A stretch of 64,000 nt of DNA from Odontesthes bonariensis. Its lineage: Eukaryota; Chordata; Actinopteri; Atheriniformes; Atherinopsidae. The notes below the pieces were generated by a model. That model searched no databases. It was not told where the DNA came from and worked only from the letters and a program-made list of their open reading frames with translations. Positions 1 to 11,780 of the stretch are shown piece by piece. The stretch lies in NCBI RefSeq assembly GCF_027942865.1, contig NC_134520.1:1858501-1922500 (forward strand). Reading direction: 5' to 3'. The position numbers and the translations under genes were made by a program. Each line of letters starts with the position of its first letter. Positions within the stretch are counted from its first letter, which is position 1.

Positions 1-524
1 GAGAAACCTGGGATTATTCTTATTCTCTTCTATCAATGATGAATAATAAGCAGTTCTAGCTTTACGAAGGGCTTTCTTATACGTTATTAAACTATCTTTC
101 CAGACTAACTGAGACTCTTCTAAATTAGAGGAACACCACTGTCTCTCCAGCTTTCTTGCAGTCTGCTTTAAAGCACGCAGCTGTGAATTATACCAAGGAG
201 CCAACCTCTTCTGACTGATTACCCTCCTTTTCAGAGGGGCAACATTGTCCAGTGCTGTACGCATTGAAACTATAGTGCTGTCAACAAAAGAGTCAAGTGT
301 TGCTGGAGTAAAGTTTAGGTAGTCGTCCTCTGTCATATCTGCACATGGCAGTGAAGAAAAGGATGATGGAATTAATTCTTTAAATCTGGTTACAGCATCC
401 TCTGATAGACACCTTCTATATGTAAATATCTTCTCAGAAACTGTATAGTCAAGTAATGTAAACTCAAAGGTTATCTAAAAATGGTCAGATAAGACAGGGT
501 TATGAGGGAACACTGTTAACTGTT
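1..524 (-). mobile_element. L2-clade LINE copy A, ORF2 segment between endonuclease and reverse transcriptase
   Basis: This stretch is nearly identical to 29,341-29,870 in L2 copy B and to 43,600-43,800 in L2 copy C. On the minus strand it encodes the end of the endonuclease and the linker before the reverse transcriptase. The window edge cuts it on the left. On the right it stops abruptly where a Rex3-like element begins, and the same LINE resumes at about 3,656, so both parts belong to one element. No intact reading frame remains. Confidence 0.85.
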
Positions 525-3500
525 CACTCTCCGGCCCGCCGGCGAGCGCCTGGTGGCCGGGTCTGTGCCCGTGGGGCTCGGTCGGGCACAGCCCGAAGAA
601 ATGACACGGATCCCCCTTCCGACAGGCTCACCACCCGTGGGAGGGGCCCTGGGGGTTGGGTGCAGTGTGAGCTGGGCGGCAGCCGAAGGCGGGGACCTTG
701 GCGGTCTGATCCTCGGCTACTGAAGCTGGCTCTTGGGACGTGGAACGTCACCTCTCTGCTGGGGAAGGAGCCTGAGCTGGTGCGCGAGGCTGAGTGGTTC
801 CGGCTAGATATAGTCGGACTCACCTCGACGCATGGCTTGGGCTCCGGAACCAGCCTCCTCGAGAGGGGTTGGACTCTCTTCCACTCTGGAGTTGCCCGCG
901 GTGAGAGGCGTAGAGCAGGTGTGGGCATACTTATTGCCCCCCGGCTGTGCGCCTGTACATTGGGGTTCACCCCGGTAGACGAGAGGGTAGCCTCCCTCCG
1001 CCTTAGGGTGGGGGGACGGGTCCTGACTGTTGTTTGTGCCTATGCGCCGAACGCCAGTTCAGAGTACCCACCCTTTTTGGAGTCCCTGGAGGAGGCACTG
1101 GAGAGTGCTCCTCCGGGAGACTCCCTCGTCCTGCTGGGGGACTTCAATGCTCATGTGGGCAATGACAGTGAGACCTGGAGGGGCGTGATTGGGAGGAACG
1201 GCCCCCCCGATCTGAATCAGAGTGGTGTTTTGTTGTTGGACTTCTGTGCTCGTCAAGGACTGTCCATAACGAACACCATGTTCAGGCATAAGGGTGTCCA
1301 TATGTGCACTTGGCACCAGGACACCCTAGGCCGCAGCTCGATGATCGACTTTGTGGTTGTATCGTCGGACTTGCGGCCGTATGTCCTGGACACTCGGGTG
1401 AAGAGAGGGGCGGAGCTGTCAACTGATCACCACCTGGTGGTGAGTTGGCTCCGCTGGTGGGGGAGGAAGCCGGTCAGACCTGGCAGGCCCAAACGTATTG
1501 TGAGGGTCTGTTGGGAACGGCTGGCGGAATCCCCTGTAAGGAGGAGTTTCAACTCCCACCTCCAGCAGAGCTTCAACCATGTCCCGAGGGAGGTGGGGGA
1601 CATTGAGCCCGAATGGGCCATGTTCCGTGCCTCCATTGTTAAGGCGGCCGACCAGAGCTGTGGTCGTAAGGTGGTCGGTGCCTGTCGTGGCGGCAATCCC
1701 CGAACCCGCTGGTGGACACCAGTGGTGAGGGAAGCCGTCAAGCTGAAGAAGGAGTCCTATCGGGCCTTTTTGGCCAGTGGGACTCTGGAAGCAGCTGATG
1801 GGTACCGACAGGCCAAGCGGAACGCGGCCTCGGCGATTGCTGAGCCAAAAACTCGGGCTTGGGAGGAGTTCGGGGAGGCCATGGAGAATGACTTCCGGAC
1901 GGCCTCGAGGAGATTCTGGTCCACCATCCGGCGGCTCAGGGGGGGAAAGCGGTGCACCGTCAACACCGTGTATAGTGAGGGCGGGGCTCTGCTGACTTCT
2001 ACTAGGGACGTCGTGAGTCGGTGGGGGGAATACTTCGAGGGCCTCCTCAATCCTACCGACACGCCTTCCGATGAGGAAGCAGAGTTGGGGAGCTCGGACG
2101 TGGGACCTCCCATCTCTGGGGCTGAGGTCGCCGAGGTGGTCAAAAAACTCCTCGGTGGCAAGGCCCCGGGGGTGGATGAGGTCCGTCCTGAGTTCCTCAA
2201 GGCTCTGGATGTTGTGGGGCTGTCTTGGTTGACACGCCTCTGCAGCATCGCGTGGACATCGGGGGCAGTGCCTCTGGACTGGCAGATCGGGGTGGTGGTC
2301 CCCCTCTTTAAAAAGGGGGACCGGAGGGTGTGTTCCAACTATAGGGGGATCACACTCCTCAGCCTCCCTGGTAAGGTCTTTTCGGGGGTACTGGAGAGGA
2401 GGATCCGACGGATAGTTGAATCTCGGATTCAGGAGGTGCAGTGTGGTTTTCGTCCTGGCCGTGGAACAGTGGACCAGCTCTATACCCTCCGCAGGATCCT
2501 GGAGGGTGCATGGGAGTTCACCCAACCGGTCTACATGTGTTTTGTGGACTTGGAGAAGGCGTTCGACCGTGTCCCTCGGGGACTCTTTTGGGGGGTGCTC
2601 CGGGAGTATGGAGTGCCGGACTCCTTGATATGGGCTGTTCGGTCTCTGTATGACCGGTGTCAGAGTTTGGTCCGCATTGCCGGCAGTAAGTCGGACATGT
2701 TTCCTGTGAGGGTTGGACTCCGTCAGGGCTGCCCTTTGTCACCGATTCTTTTCATAATTTTTATGGACAGAATTTCTAGGCGCAGCCAGGGCGTTGAGGG
2801 GGTCCGGTTTGGCGACCTCAGAATCGGGTCTCTGCTTTTTGCGGACGATTTGGTTCTGTTGGCGTCCTCAGGCCGTGACCTTCAGCTCTCACTGGAGCGG
2901 TTTGCAGCCGAGTGTGAAGCGGCTGGGATGAGAATCAGCACCTCCAAATCCGAGACCATGGTCTTCGGCCAGAAAAGGGTGGAATGCTCTCTCGGGGTCG
3001 GGAATGAGATCCTTCCCCTAGTGGAGGAGTTCAAGTATCTCGGGGTCTTGTTCACGAGTGGGGGACGAATGGAGCAGGAGATTGACAGACGGATCGGTGC
3101 GGCGTCTGCAGTGATGCGGGCTCTGCACCGGCCCGTCGTGGTGAAGAAGGAGCTGAGCCAGAAGGCCAAGCTCTCGATTTACCGGTCAATCTATGTTCCT
3201 ACCCTCACCTATGGTCACGAGCTGTGGGTAGTGACCGAAAGAACGAGATAGCGAATACAAGCGGCCGAAATGAGTTTCCTCCGCAGGGTGTCTGGGCTCT
3301 CCCTTAGAGATAGGGTGAGAAGCTCGGTCATCCGGGAGGGGCTCGGAGTAGAACCGCTGCTCCTCCGCATCCAGAGGAGTCAGATGAGGTGGCTCGGGCA
3401 TCTGGTTAGGATGCCTCCTGGACGCCTCCCTGGTGAGGTGTTCTGGGCCCGTCAAACTGGGAGGAGGCCCCGGGGAAGACCCAGGACACGTTGGAGAGAC

Positions 3501-3655
3501 TATGTTTCTTGGCTGGCCTGGGAACGCCTCGGGGTCCCCCCAGAAGAGCTGGAGGAAGTGGCCGGGGACAGGGACGTCTGGGTCTCTTTGCTCAAGCTGC
3601 TGCCCCCGCGACCCGATTCCCGGACCAGCGGAAGATGATGGATGGACAAATCAAC
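525..3655 (+). mobile_element. Rex3-like (RTE clade) non-LTR retrotransposon, near full length, inserted in L2 copy A
   Basis: The element starts with a GC-rich leader, carries one long ORF (endonuclease then reverse transcriptase), and ends with a short GATGGATGG tail. GATG tandem repeats at the 3' end are a known feature of fish Rex3. Three partial relatives occur here (8,188-8,870, 37,284-38,615 and 44,641-45,117) and match closely. L2 sequence lies on both sides, but compared with copy B about 540 bp of L2 (equivalent to 29,872-30,409) are missing at the insertion point. Confidence 0.85.
660..3638 (+). pseudogene. Rex3-like ORF: AP endonuclease plus reverse transcriptase, one premature stop
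   Basis: An open frame runs from 660 to a TAG at 3,249-3,251 (863 aa) and continues in the same frame to 3,638, giving about 993 codons. The N-terminus is an AP-like endonuclease: GTWNV near residue 26, GDFNAHVG near 159, STDHHLV near 253. The reverse transcriptase follows, with [11 protein letters not shown] near 628, [10 protein letters not shown] near 685 and the catalytic FADD near 727. The conserved tail after the stop contains RWLGHLVRMPPGRLP. At the stop, the related copies at 8,470 and 44,700 read TCG (serine), so this is a single nonsense change in an otherwise open frame. The position that is usually QET in AP endonucleases reads TST; I believe this is typical of the family but cannot check. 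The true start codon is uncertain. Without the stop this would be a complete element protein. Confidence 0.85.
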
Positions 3656-4982
3656 TCATTCACTAACAGAGACTTGGAAAGGAGAGATCTGATATTCAGC
3701 AAACCACATTTAATAGTTTGATGTTTTTGTTCAGTTAAAGTTTTTGTTTTATTTTTTTTTGCACAAGAGGATTTGCTCCTTTTGTGTTAATTGATTGGGT
3801 GGGTAGCAGCAGGTGGGAAGCTGCAGAGAAGTGTGTAAGACTACAACTCTGCATCCTGGTCTGAACCCTGGGTTGTCATGTTTTAGGGTGGCAAATAAAT
3901 TCGTCCATATTTCTAGAAATGAGAGCAGCTCCTTCCAAAGTGGGATGGATGCCGTCTCTCCTCATCAGACCAGGTTTTCTCCAGAAAGATTGCCAATTAT
4001 CTATGTAGCCCACGTTGTTTGCTGGACACCATCTAGACAACCAGCGATTGTAGGACGACATGCGGCTATACATGTCATCACTGGTCAGATTTGGCAGGGG
4101 TCCAGAGAAAACTACAGAGTCCCACATTGTTTTGGCAAAATTACACACCGATGCAACATTAATTTTAGTGACCTCCGATTGGCGTAACCGGGTGTCATTA
4201 ACGCCGACGTGAATAAGTATTTTACCGTATTTATGTTCATCCTTAGCCAGCAGTTTTAAATAGGATTCTATGTCGCCCGCTCTGGCCCCTGGAATGCATT
4301 TGACTATGGCCGCTGGTGTCTCTAATGCCACGTTTCTGACTATATTACCAGGGTTTTGTCCTCAGCGGGTGTGTCGCTGAGTGGGGAAAATCTGTTTGAA
4401 GCGTGGACAGGTCGATGGTGAACAACGGGCTTGACTTTAGAGCTATGCCTCTTCCTGACAGTCACCCAGCCACGTTGTAATCCTGGCTGCTCAGGTTCTG
4501 CTAGGGGGAGGCTAATTGAGCTAGCTATGCTAGGTGGCTCCACACTGGCAAAAGGGACCTGGCTCGCTATCGGTTGATTTTCAACAGTGCAGAGCCGAGC
4601 TTCCAATTCAGATAACCTCGCCTCCAAAACTACAAAAAGACTACATTTGTTACATGTACCATTATCGCTAAAGGAGGCAGAGGAGTAACTAAACATCTGA
4701 CACACGGAGCAGGTGAAAGCAGGAGAAGGAGGAAGAGAACCGGTAGCCATGCTACGCTAGAGAACCAGACACACCGCTAAAAAGTGAGAATAAAGATTAA
4801 AGATCTGTAGGAGTGTGTTAGAACAGAACGGTAAGCTATAGAGTTTAACTATGCAAAATTGTGTAAGTTATAGATAGAAATAAAGTGATTATCAGTACTC
4901 CAAGCGGAGCAAGAAATTCCACAGTGCACAAGCAAGGTAACAGGAAGTGAACACGTCTTACCGCAAAGCAAAGCGTCACAGC
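3656..4982 (-). mobile_element. L2 LINE copy A, 5' part (5' UTR, ORF1, start of ORF2)
   Basis: This is the 5' half of the LINE interrupted at 525-3,655. It aligns by eye with 30,410-34,254 of copy B once the hAT insertion there is removed. The 5' UTR (about 4,752-4,982) ends in both copies at the same motif, AAAGCGTCAC, so this is probably the true 5' end and not a truncation. Confidence 0.8.
3876..4750 (-). pseudogene. L2 ORF1 with zinc-knuckle-like Cys, coiled coil and SGNH-esterase-like domain (frameshifted)
   Basis: Two minus-strand frames make up one ORF1. The first (4,750-4,340) begins MATGSLPPSPAFTCSVCQMF, has two Cys-x2-Cys pairs (CSVC, CNKC) and then a short heptad-like stretch rich in Leu/Glu. 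The second (4,331-3,876) carries an esterase-like domain with GVNDTR (the Gly-x-Asn-Asp block) and DGIHPT (the Asp-x-x-His block). ORF1 proteins with an esterase domain are known from fish L2/CR1 LINEs such as ZfL2-1. Against copy B, 11 bp are missing near 4,346 (copy B has AAGCTGCCAGT there), which breaks the frame exactly where the catalytic serine block should lie. This is therefore a dead copy, and it is not a host esterase. Confidence 0.8.
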
Positions 4983-5064
4983 GTCATTTCATTCATAATG
5001 TCTAAGAACAAAGCCAATTTTTTAAAATTGGAAGCCAATTTTTACAGCCTCATGCACGTCATTG

Positions 5065-5484
5065 TGTCAAGTTGGTGTGAGGAGGGAGGACACGGATGCG
5101 GACTTACAAAAACAAAGGCTTGGTTTATTGTACAAAAAAACGGAGAAAAACGAAGCTATGAACAAAAACAAAAGGACATGGCATGGAATAAATAAATAAG
5201 TACTTAACTTTGGACAAAACTGGTAGAATGGACGAGCCGACAAGGCAGGCATGAATGGCAACGGGTCAGGTAGGTAGACAAAGATCCGGCAAACTGAAAG
5301 GGGAGACAGGAAACTAAATGGGGAGTGAGAGTGACTGGAGAGTGAGTGCAGCTGAGGGAAAAAACACAGGTTAAGTGAGTGAAACTAATTAACTGAGTGC
5401 AGGGAAACTAAAACATGACTAAAAACTAAACATGGACTGAAAACAAAAACATGAAACTAAAAATGAGAGTCCCTGGGCGTGGCA
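5065..5484 (-). mobile_element. LTR (TGTCA...) of the same family as 9,509-9,965 and 21,446-22,682
   Basis: It begins TGTCAAGTTGGTG, shares the AGGAGGGAGGACACGGATGC block with the LTR at 9,509, and ends GGGCGTGGCA, close to GGGTGTGACA. By comparison with the plus-oriented copy at 21,446 it lies on the minus strand. Unlike the other two copies it has no matching 5-bp flanks; it runs straight into the minisatellite at 5,476. It could be one end of a retroelement whose internal part contains that minisatellite. Confidence 0.65.
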
Positions 5485-5985
5485 GGAACAGATGGTGGTC
5501 TGGTGGACGCCCAGACCGCAGACGGCGAGGCAGGAACAGGCGGTGGTCTGGCGGACGCCCAGACCGCAGACGGCGTGGCAGGAACAGATGGTGGTCTGGC
5601 GGACGCCCAGACCGCAGACGGCGTGGCAGGAACAGGCGGTGGTCTGGCGGACGCCCAGACCGCAGACGGCGAGGCAGGAACAGGCGGTGGTCTGGCGGAC
5701 GCCCAGACTTCCGTCGGCGCGGCGGCAGGAGGCGGCGGTCCAGCGGACGCCCAGACCTCCGTCGGCGCGGCGGCAGGAGACGGCGGACGCCCGGACTCCC
5801 GACAACGTGGCAGCAGGCGGCGGTCTGGTTGGCACCCAGACTTCCGTCGGCGCGGCGGCAGGAGGCGGCGGTCCGGCGGACGCCCAGACCTCCGTCGGCA
5901 CGGCGGCAGGAGACGGTGGTCCGGCGGACGCCCGACGACGTGGCAGCAGGCGGTGGTCTGGTTGGCACCCGTTCCCGACCCGGAG
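5476..5985. repeat. GC-rich 48-bp minisatellite, open in several frames
   Basis: The unit starts GGCGTGGCAGGAACAG and is 48 bp (16 codons). About five near-perfect copies are followed by diverged copies of about 42-48 bp containing CCGTCGGCGCGGCGGCAGG. Because the unit is a multiple of three and lacks stops, long ORFs occur on both strands. The minus frame gives a 16-residue repeat around VWASARPPPVPA; the plus frame gives a repeat rich in Gly, Ala and Asp. I see no host homology. The repeat touches the LTR and then passes into a short Glu/Lys-rich coiled-coil-like frame on the plus strand ending at 6,214. Confidence 0.8.
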
Positions 5986-8187
5986 AGGGTCATATGCATT
6001 ATGGGCAGCCCATGTCACTCAATACATTGATAATGAAATCGAAGAACGGGAACAAGAGAAAAAGGAATTAATTTCCTTGCAGGTACAAGTGGTAAAATCA
6101 CAATTGAAAGAAATAAGAGAAAAGGTAAATCATAACAAGGCTTATGTTAAACAAATATCTCAGCAGGCCCCTCCTCCTGCTATGCAATCACACCATCCAC
6201 AGGTTGAGCATTAACCTAGCTCTAAATGAACCATAAAATAGCATTTATGGTATTAGCAATAAAACTAATATCAATCTAACTACAAACTAACAATCACAAG
6301 AGCAACAAGCTAAATTAACCTAGCATCAAAGTAGCATTTTTTTCCCCCCCAAAGTTCATTGACAGAAATTACTTATTTTTTTTCAGCATCAACTTTGAAG
6401 TCACTAATCAGAGACCTACATAACAGAAAAAGAAAAAGAGTTGGAAGTTTGGCCTCAGAGCAAAGTTTCTAACTAAAGATTAGCTGTACAGCATCCCAGT
6501 AAATAATGAATTACACAGATTAAAAGCTCCAAACACTTTTTCAGATAACTGATAGCCTCCAAGCTGCTCCATAATGTTATTAGTTGTTCTCTTTGTCATA
6601 AAATACTATCACCCTAAGATTGTCTCATCTCAATCCTGCGTCTTCTTCCTTCTTCTCTCATTCAGCCTGAGTGTGAGGACAGTCCAAACAATACGTTTAT
6701 CTACAGACTCTGAGTGATCATTGGCTGGTACTTTAAGAGTACAAGAACTACATATGATAATGGATGTTTAGTTTTATACTAGAGCAATTATTATTACCTC
6801 ATCTAGTTATTTTAACATGAATATGATTAGGAGAGATACCAAAGTAATTAGATAAACTGAAAACAGCTTTTCAATGCAAGAATCACAGTGAAGAGATAAG
6901 AAGCAATAAAATGTCCAAAATAAATCCAGGAAGAACACAATGTTTAAAACAAGACATTCAGTTGTTGAAAACTGTCAGAACAAAATGTTCTACAAAGTGA
7001 GACTTTATGATTTCCACCTGAAGCAGGACTGAGATCAGACAGTCAGACCATGTGACATAGGTTGAACTATCAGGATTTAACAGCAAGGCCAGACAGTCAG
7101 ATGTCAAACAGCCGGTTATCATCTTAAAGCAGTAAAGGTTCGCCTTTATTGTTTTAGAGATCATATTAACATGACTTCAAACATTTAGCTGATCTAAATA
7201 GTTCTCCTCTGCCTCTTTTTACCAATTCTGAGTTGATAGTGATCAATATCCATATACCATTTAACTATTTAACTGCAGCAGATCTCTGAAACAATTAAAA
7301 TACTCTCTTAACAAAGCAGCAAAGTGCTTTATAGAGAGGTTTAAGATAAGTTAGATTATTAGGATATTAACAAAAACACAACAATAAAAGGCACTACAGG
7401 AGTCAGATATCACCAATAGCTTTCTTAAAGAGGAAAACTACAGCTGCAGTGAGACTGATTCATAACAAGACAAGGTTTGTTTTTATGACGCATTTAAAAA
7501 CAGCCACAGTGACCAGAGAGCCGTACAAGAGAAACAATATATCAACACGATTAGCAGTTTCTAACCCTGCAGATAAATAATAATTGAATTAAACAGTATA
7601 GCATTGGATAGAATGGGTGAAATAGAAATAAAATTCTGTTTGCAGTTAAAGAGATGCCACTCAACCATAGTAACAAACTGAGAAAAGGAGTGAATTTTAG
7701 AACACTTTACATAATTACAGCAGGTCTGAGCCGCTCTGATTGGAAAAGGTAGATTAATCCGTTTATAAGAAAAGTTTTTGTGACCTCAGCCGGCGCCCTG
7801 TTAAACACCTACATCAACTCAAGAAGCAGATAAAACAAAGCAGTGAAACCCAAGGCCACAGACAGACACACGCACACTCACACATACTGGGAGGAAAAAG
7901 TCAGCAGCACAAGGCCACAACGCTCACCTCAAAGATAAAAAATTAAGGATGAATTAAGATCAACTAACAAATAAAATGAACCTATGTTGCTAATTCTAAT
8001 CTGTATGAAAACATGTTCTGGTATCACGTGATGTTGGAAACAGCTCTGTCGTCACACTGTTGGTACCACATGAAGTGTTTGATTCAACTGGAGCAGAAAA
8101 ACTAGATGCTGATCCTGAACTGTTTGTGGACGGCTCAGCATCATGAAACACAGCCACTGGTAAGAATTTAAGAAAATTTAGTAGCTG
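5986..8187. other. No confident gene; short coiled-coil frame, then AT-rich sequence
   Basis: From 5,990 to 6,214 the plus-strand frame of the minisatellite continues into a charged segment (EIEEREQEKKELISLQVQ) that would form a coiled coil and then stops. I do not recognise it; it could be internal retroelement sequence or a remnant of a host exon. From 6,215 to 8,187 I see only AT-rich unique-looking DNA without a convincing exon. Confidence 0.4.
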
Positions 8188-8870
8188 GTCTTCGGCCGGA
8201 AAAGGGTGGAATGCCCTCTCCGGGTCGGGAATGAGATCCTTCCCCAAGTGGAGGAGTTCAAGTATCTCGGGGTCTTGTTCACGAGTGAGGGACGAATGGA
8301 GCAGGAGATTGACAGACGGATCGGTGCGGCGTCTGCAGTGATGCGGGCTCTGCACCGGCCCGTCGTGGTGAAGAAGGAGCTGAGCCAGAAGGCCAAGCTC
8401 TCGATTTACCGGTCAATCTATGTTCCTACCCTCACCTATGGTCACGAGCTGTGGGTAGGGACCGAAAGAACGAGATCGCAAATACAAGCGGCCGAAATGA
8501 GTTTCCTCCGCAGGGTGTCTGGGCTCTCCCTTAGAGATAGGGTGAGAAGCTCGGTCATCCGGGAGGGGCTCGGAGTAGAACCGCTGCTCCTCCGCATCCA
8601 GAGGAGTCAGATGAGGTGGCTCGGGCATCTGGTTAGGATGCCTCCTGGACGCCTCCCTGGTGAGGTGTTCCGGGCCCGTCCCACTGGGAGGAGGCCCCGG
8701 GGAAGACCCAGGACACGTTGGAGAGACTGTTTCTCGGCTGGCCTGGGAACGCCTCGGGGTCCCCCCAGAAGAGCTGGAGGAAGTGGCCGGGGACGTCTGG
8801 GTCTCTTTGCTTAAGCTGCTGCCCCCGCGACCCGATCCCCGGACCAGCGGAAGATAATGGATGGATAGTA
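8188..8870 (+). mobile_element. 5'-truncated Rex3-like RTE fragment
   Basis: The sequence matches 2,961-3,650 of the Rex3 copy at 525 and ends in a GGATGGATAG tail. The frame from 8,206 carries the reverse transcriptase C-terminal region (YGHELWVGTERTRSQIQ) with a normal serine codon where copy A has its stop. Small deletions near 8,730 and 8,790 break the frame. 5' truncation with an intact 3' end is the usual outcome of target-primed reverse transcription. Confidence 0.85.
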
Positions 8871-9126
8871 GCAAGTAACAATTAAACTGATTATGCTGAA
8901 ATTGTATCTTAACCCTCTGAGCTGAATTAAGGACAGACAATATTTATCCTAAACAGGTAAATCAGTTATTCTTTGAGAAGTAATGGCTGCTTTCTTGATG
9001 CTGTGCTGCTCCCAATATAAATTCTAACGACAAACATTTCTGTCCTGCAGCAGAGAGCAACACAGGAGCAGAAACTGCAGTTCGGCAATTAATTACTTCT
9101 CAAGTTTTCCCAACAAAATTCTGTGT

Positions 9127-11780
9127 GTGTTTGTCTTTTTATTTGATTTACATATTACTCAGAATGTTCAAACAACCAGCTTCTCAGTTAAGAAGAGGTA
9201 CATCAATGAGAAAACAAGTGCTCAGTTTAGGGAGGCCATAGCTATGTTACCAACAATGAGCGCAGAGTCGGTTGAAGGAATGCTGGATCATTTTAACTTG
9301 AAAATTTTTAATGTAATGGAAGCTGTTGCACCGATAAGAATCAAGAGCACCTTGATCAAACAGAAAACACCATGGAGAAACACCACTACGGTCAAAGACC
9401 TGAAAAGAGAATGCAGGAAAGCTGAACGTAAATGGAGGAAAACAAAGCTTCAGATTTACTATGAGCTGTCCAAACAAAGCCTGCGTAGTTATAACAATGA
9501 GCTGTGCATGTCAGGTTTGGTCAGGAGGGAGGACACGGATGCAGACTTTTCAAAAAGATAAGGGTGATTTATTTTCCAAAAGACAAAGTAACAACAAAAA
9601 GGCGCGGCTAAGTCGGATCCAAAAAAACCTAACTGTGACAAAAAAAAAAAAAGGAACTAAACATGACATGGTAAATAAATAAATACTTAACTTGCAAACA
9701 TGGAACGTGGAGAAACAAGGCAGGCAGGCAGGTCAGGTACCGTGGGGTAAGAAACATGTGGAATGGTAGAATCTCACACCGAACAAAAAGGACTGAGAAC
9801 ATATATAGGGAGTGAACGTGATTGGGACAAGGTGCAGCTGGAGGGGAATAAACAGGTGCAGTGAGTGAACTAATTACCAGGGTGCAGGGAAAACTAAGAC
9901 ATGAACTGACACAAAAACATAACCTAAAACATGAAACTAAAAAACGTGAGTCCATGGGTGTGACAGTGCAAGACCAGACAGCTGCATTTATCTGAAATGA
10001 TTAATAAGAATGTCAACAATTCTCGAACTCTGTTTGCTATGGTTGAAAAACTCACAAATCCTCCTAAACAGTCAAACCCAGACCTCCTCTCCACTGAGAA
10101 ATGCAAACAATTTGCCAACTTTTTTAGCCAAAAAATCAAAACAATTAGACAAAACATTCACGCAACACAGACAAACAAGAAAACTAATCTGTGTCTAAAA
10201 CCTAGAAATAACTCTGACGTTATGTCACAATTTAATATTGTTAATTTAAAAATCCTAGAGGAAACAGTTCGGCAGCTGAAATCAACAACTTGTTCTCTGG
10301 ACATAATACCATCCGACTTTTTAAAAACTGTTTTTACCTCAGTAGAAAGTGATCTCCTACAAATAGTTAACAGCTCACTGGCATCAGGCATTTTTCCCAA
10401 GTCACTAAAGACAGCTGCCATTAAGCCACTCCTAAAGAAGAGAACTCTAGACGCCTCTATGATGAACAACTACAGACCTGTCTCTAACCTCTCTTTTATA
10501 TCTAAGATTATTGAGAAAGTTGTATTTAACCAGCTCAACGACTTTCTGAATGAAAGTGGAAGTCTTGATAACTTTCAATCAGGCTTCAGACGTCATCACA
10601 GCACTGAAACAGCTCTGGTCAAAGTGTTAAACGACATCAGGTTGAATACTGATTCTGGTAATGTTTCAGTCCTGGTTCTGTTGGACCTCAGCGCTGCGTT
10701 TGATACTGTAGATCACAGAATCCTGTTGCACAGGCTGGAAAACTGGGTTGGACTTTCTGGAGCGGTCCTTAACTGGTTCAGGTCCTACTTAGAAGGCCGA
10801 GATATTTTGTTACAATTGGCAGCTATGAATCTGAGCGAGTGGCCATGACTTGTGGAGTCCCCCAGGGGTCAATTCTTGGACCTCTTCTGTTTAACTTGTA
10901 TATGCTCCCTTTGGGTCAGATATTGCAGAACTTTAACATCAATTATCACAGTTATGCAGACGATACACAACTTTATGTGTCTCTGTCACCGGACGACTGC
11001 AGCCCAGCAGACGTACTGTGTCAGTGTCTGGAGGAAGTAAACACCTGGATGAGAGAGAATTTTCTACAATTAAATGAAGACCAAACTGAGATCATTCTGT
11101 TTGGGAGCAAAGAGAAGAGGGTCAGCGTTGGTAAATATCTTGAGACTCGGGACCTTACAATCACTGAGCGAGTTGGTAACCTCGGAGTGTTGATAGACTC
11201 AGATCTGACTTTCAGCAGCCACATCAAAGCTGTCACCAAGGCAGCTTTTTACCATCTCAGAAACATCAACAGAATTAAAGGTTTCCTCTCCCAAAAAGAC
11301 CAGGAGAAACTCATCCATGCATTCATCTCCAGTAGACTCCATTACTGTAACGCTCTTTTAACTGGACTTCCCAAAAAGAGCATTAAACATCTGCAGCTCA
11401 TCCAGAACGCTGCTGCTGGAGTTTTAACCCGGACTAAGAGATCTGAACACATCACAGCAGTTTTAATATCTTTACTCTGGCTTCCAGTCAGTTACAGAAT
11501 AGATTTTAAAAGCCTGCTGATGGTTTACAAATCCCAGAACGCTTTAGGCCCAAAATACTGTGATATGTTCAGAGAATATAAACCTAGCAGAGCTCTTAGA
11601 TCCAAGGACTCAGGTCAGCTGGTCCAGTCCAGAGTCCAGACTAAACATGGAGAAGCAGCATTTAGCTGTTATGCTGCCAACAAGTGGAACAAACTGCCAG
11701 TGGAGATTAAACTTTCACCAAATGGAGACATTTTTAAATCCAGGTTAAAAACATTTCTGTTCTCATGTGTCTATGCATGA
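9127..11780 (+). pseudogene. L2 ORF2 remnant: linker, reverse transcriptase and C-terminal domain
   Basis: The coding sequence is in three pieces. 9,127-9,508 encodes the endonuclease-RT linker and is cut by the LTR. 9,997-10,848 carries the start of the reverse transcriptase with [28 protein letters not shown] and [18 protein letters not shown]. 10,839-11,780 carries CGVPQGSILGPLLFNLYM, the catalytic YADDTQLY and the conserved C-terminal segment ending in FLFSCVYA. A frameshift near 10,805-10,845 separates the last two. The catalytic aspartates are still present, so the damage is recent relative to element age, but the copy cannot make a full protein. Confidence 0.85.
9509..9965 (-). mobile_element. 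Solo LTR with 5-bp target duplication
   Basis: The element begins TGTCAGG, ends GTGTGACA (5'-TG...CA-3'), and is flanked on both sides by GTGCA (9,504-9,508 and 9,966-9,970). A 457-bp body with TG/CA ends and a perfect 5-bp duplication is the signature of an LTR left after recombination. It sits inside L2 copy E and so is younger than it. Confidence 0.85.

Noticed and set aside
1419..2525. 368-codon open frame on the minus strand
   Set aside because: It lies antisense to the Rex3 reverse transcriptase, and its residues (many Pro, Arg, Gly) reflect the GC-rich codons of the sense strand.
3876..4331. Host SGNH esterase
   Set aside because: It is the second half of an L2 ORF1; the same arrangement with 5' UTR and ORF2 occurs in copy B.
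5476..5985. CRISPR-like array
   Set aside because: The units are contiguous tandem repeats without unique spacers, in a vertebrate genome.
5419..6071. Several 180-240 codon frames on both strands
   Set aside because: All arise from the 48-bp minisatellite, which lacks stops in most frames; none has a recognisable domain, so I report the repeat and not a gene.
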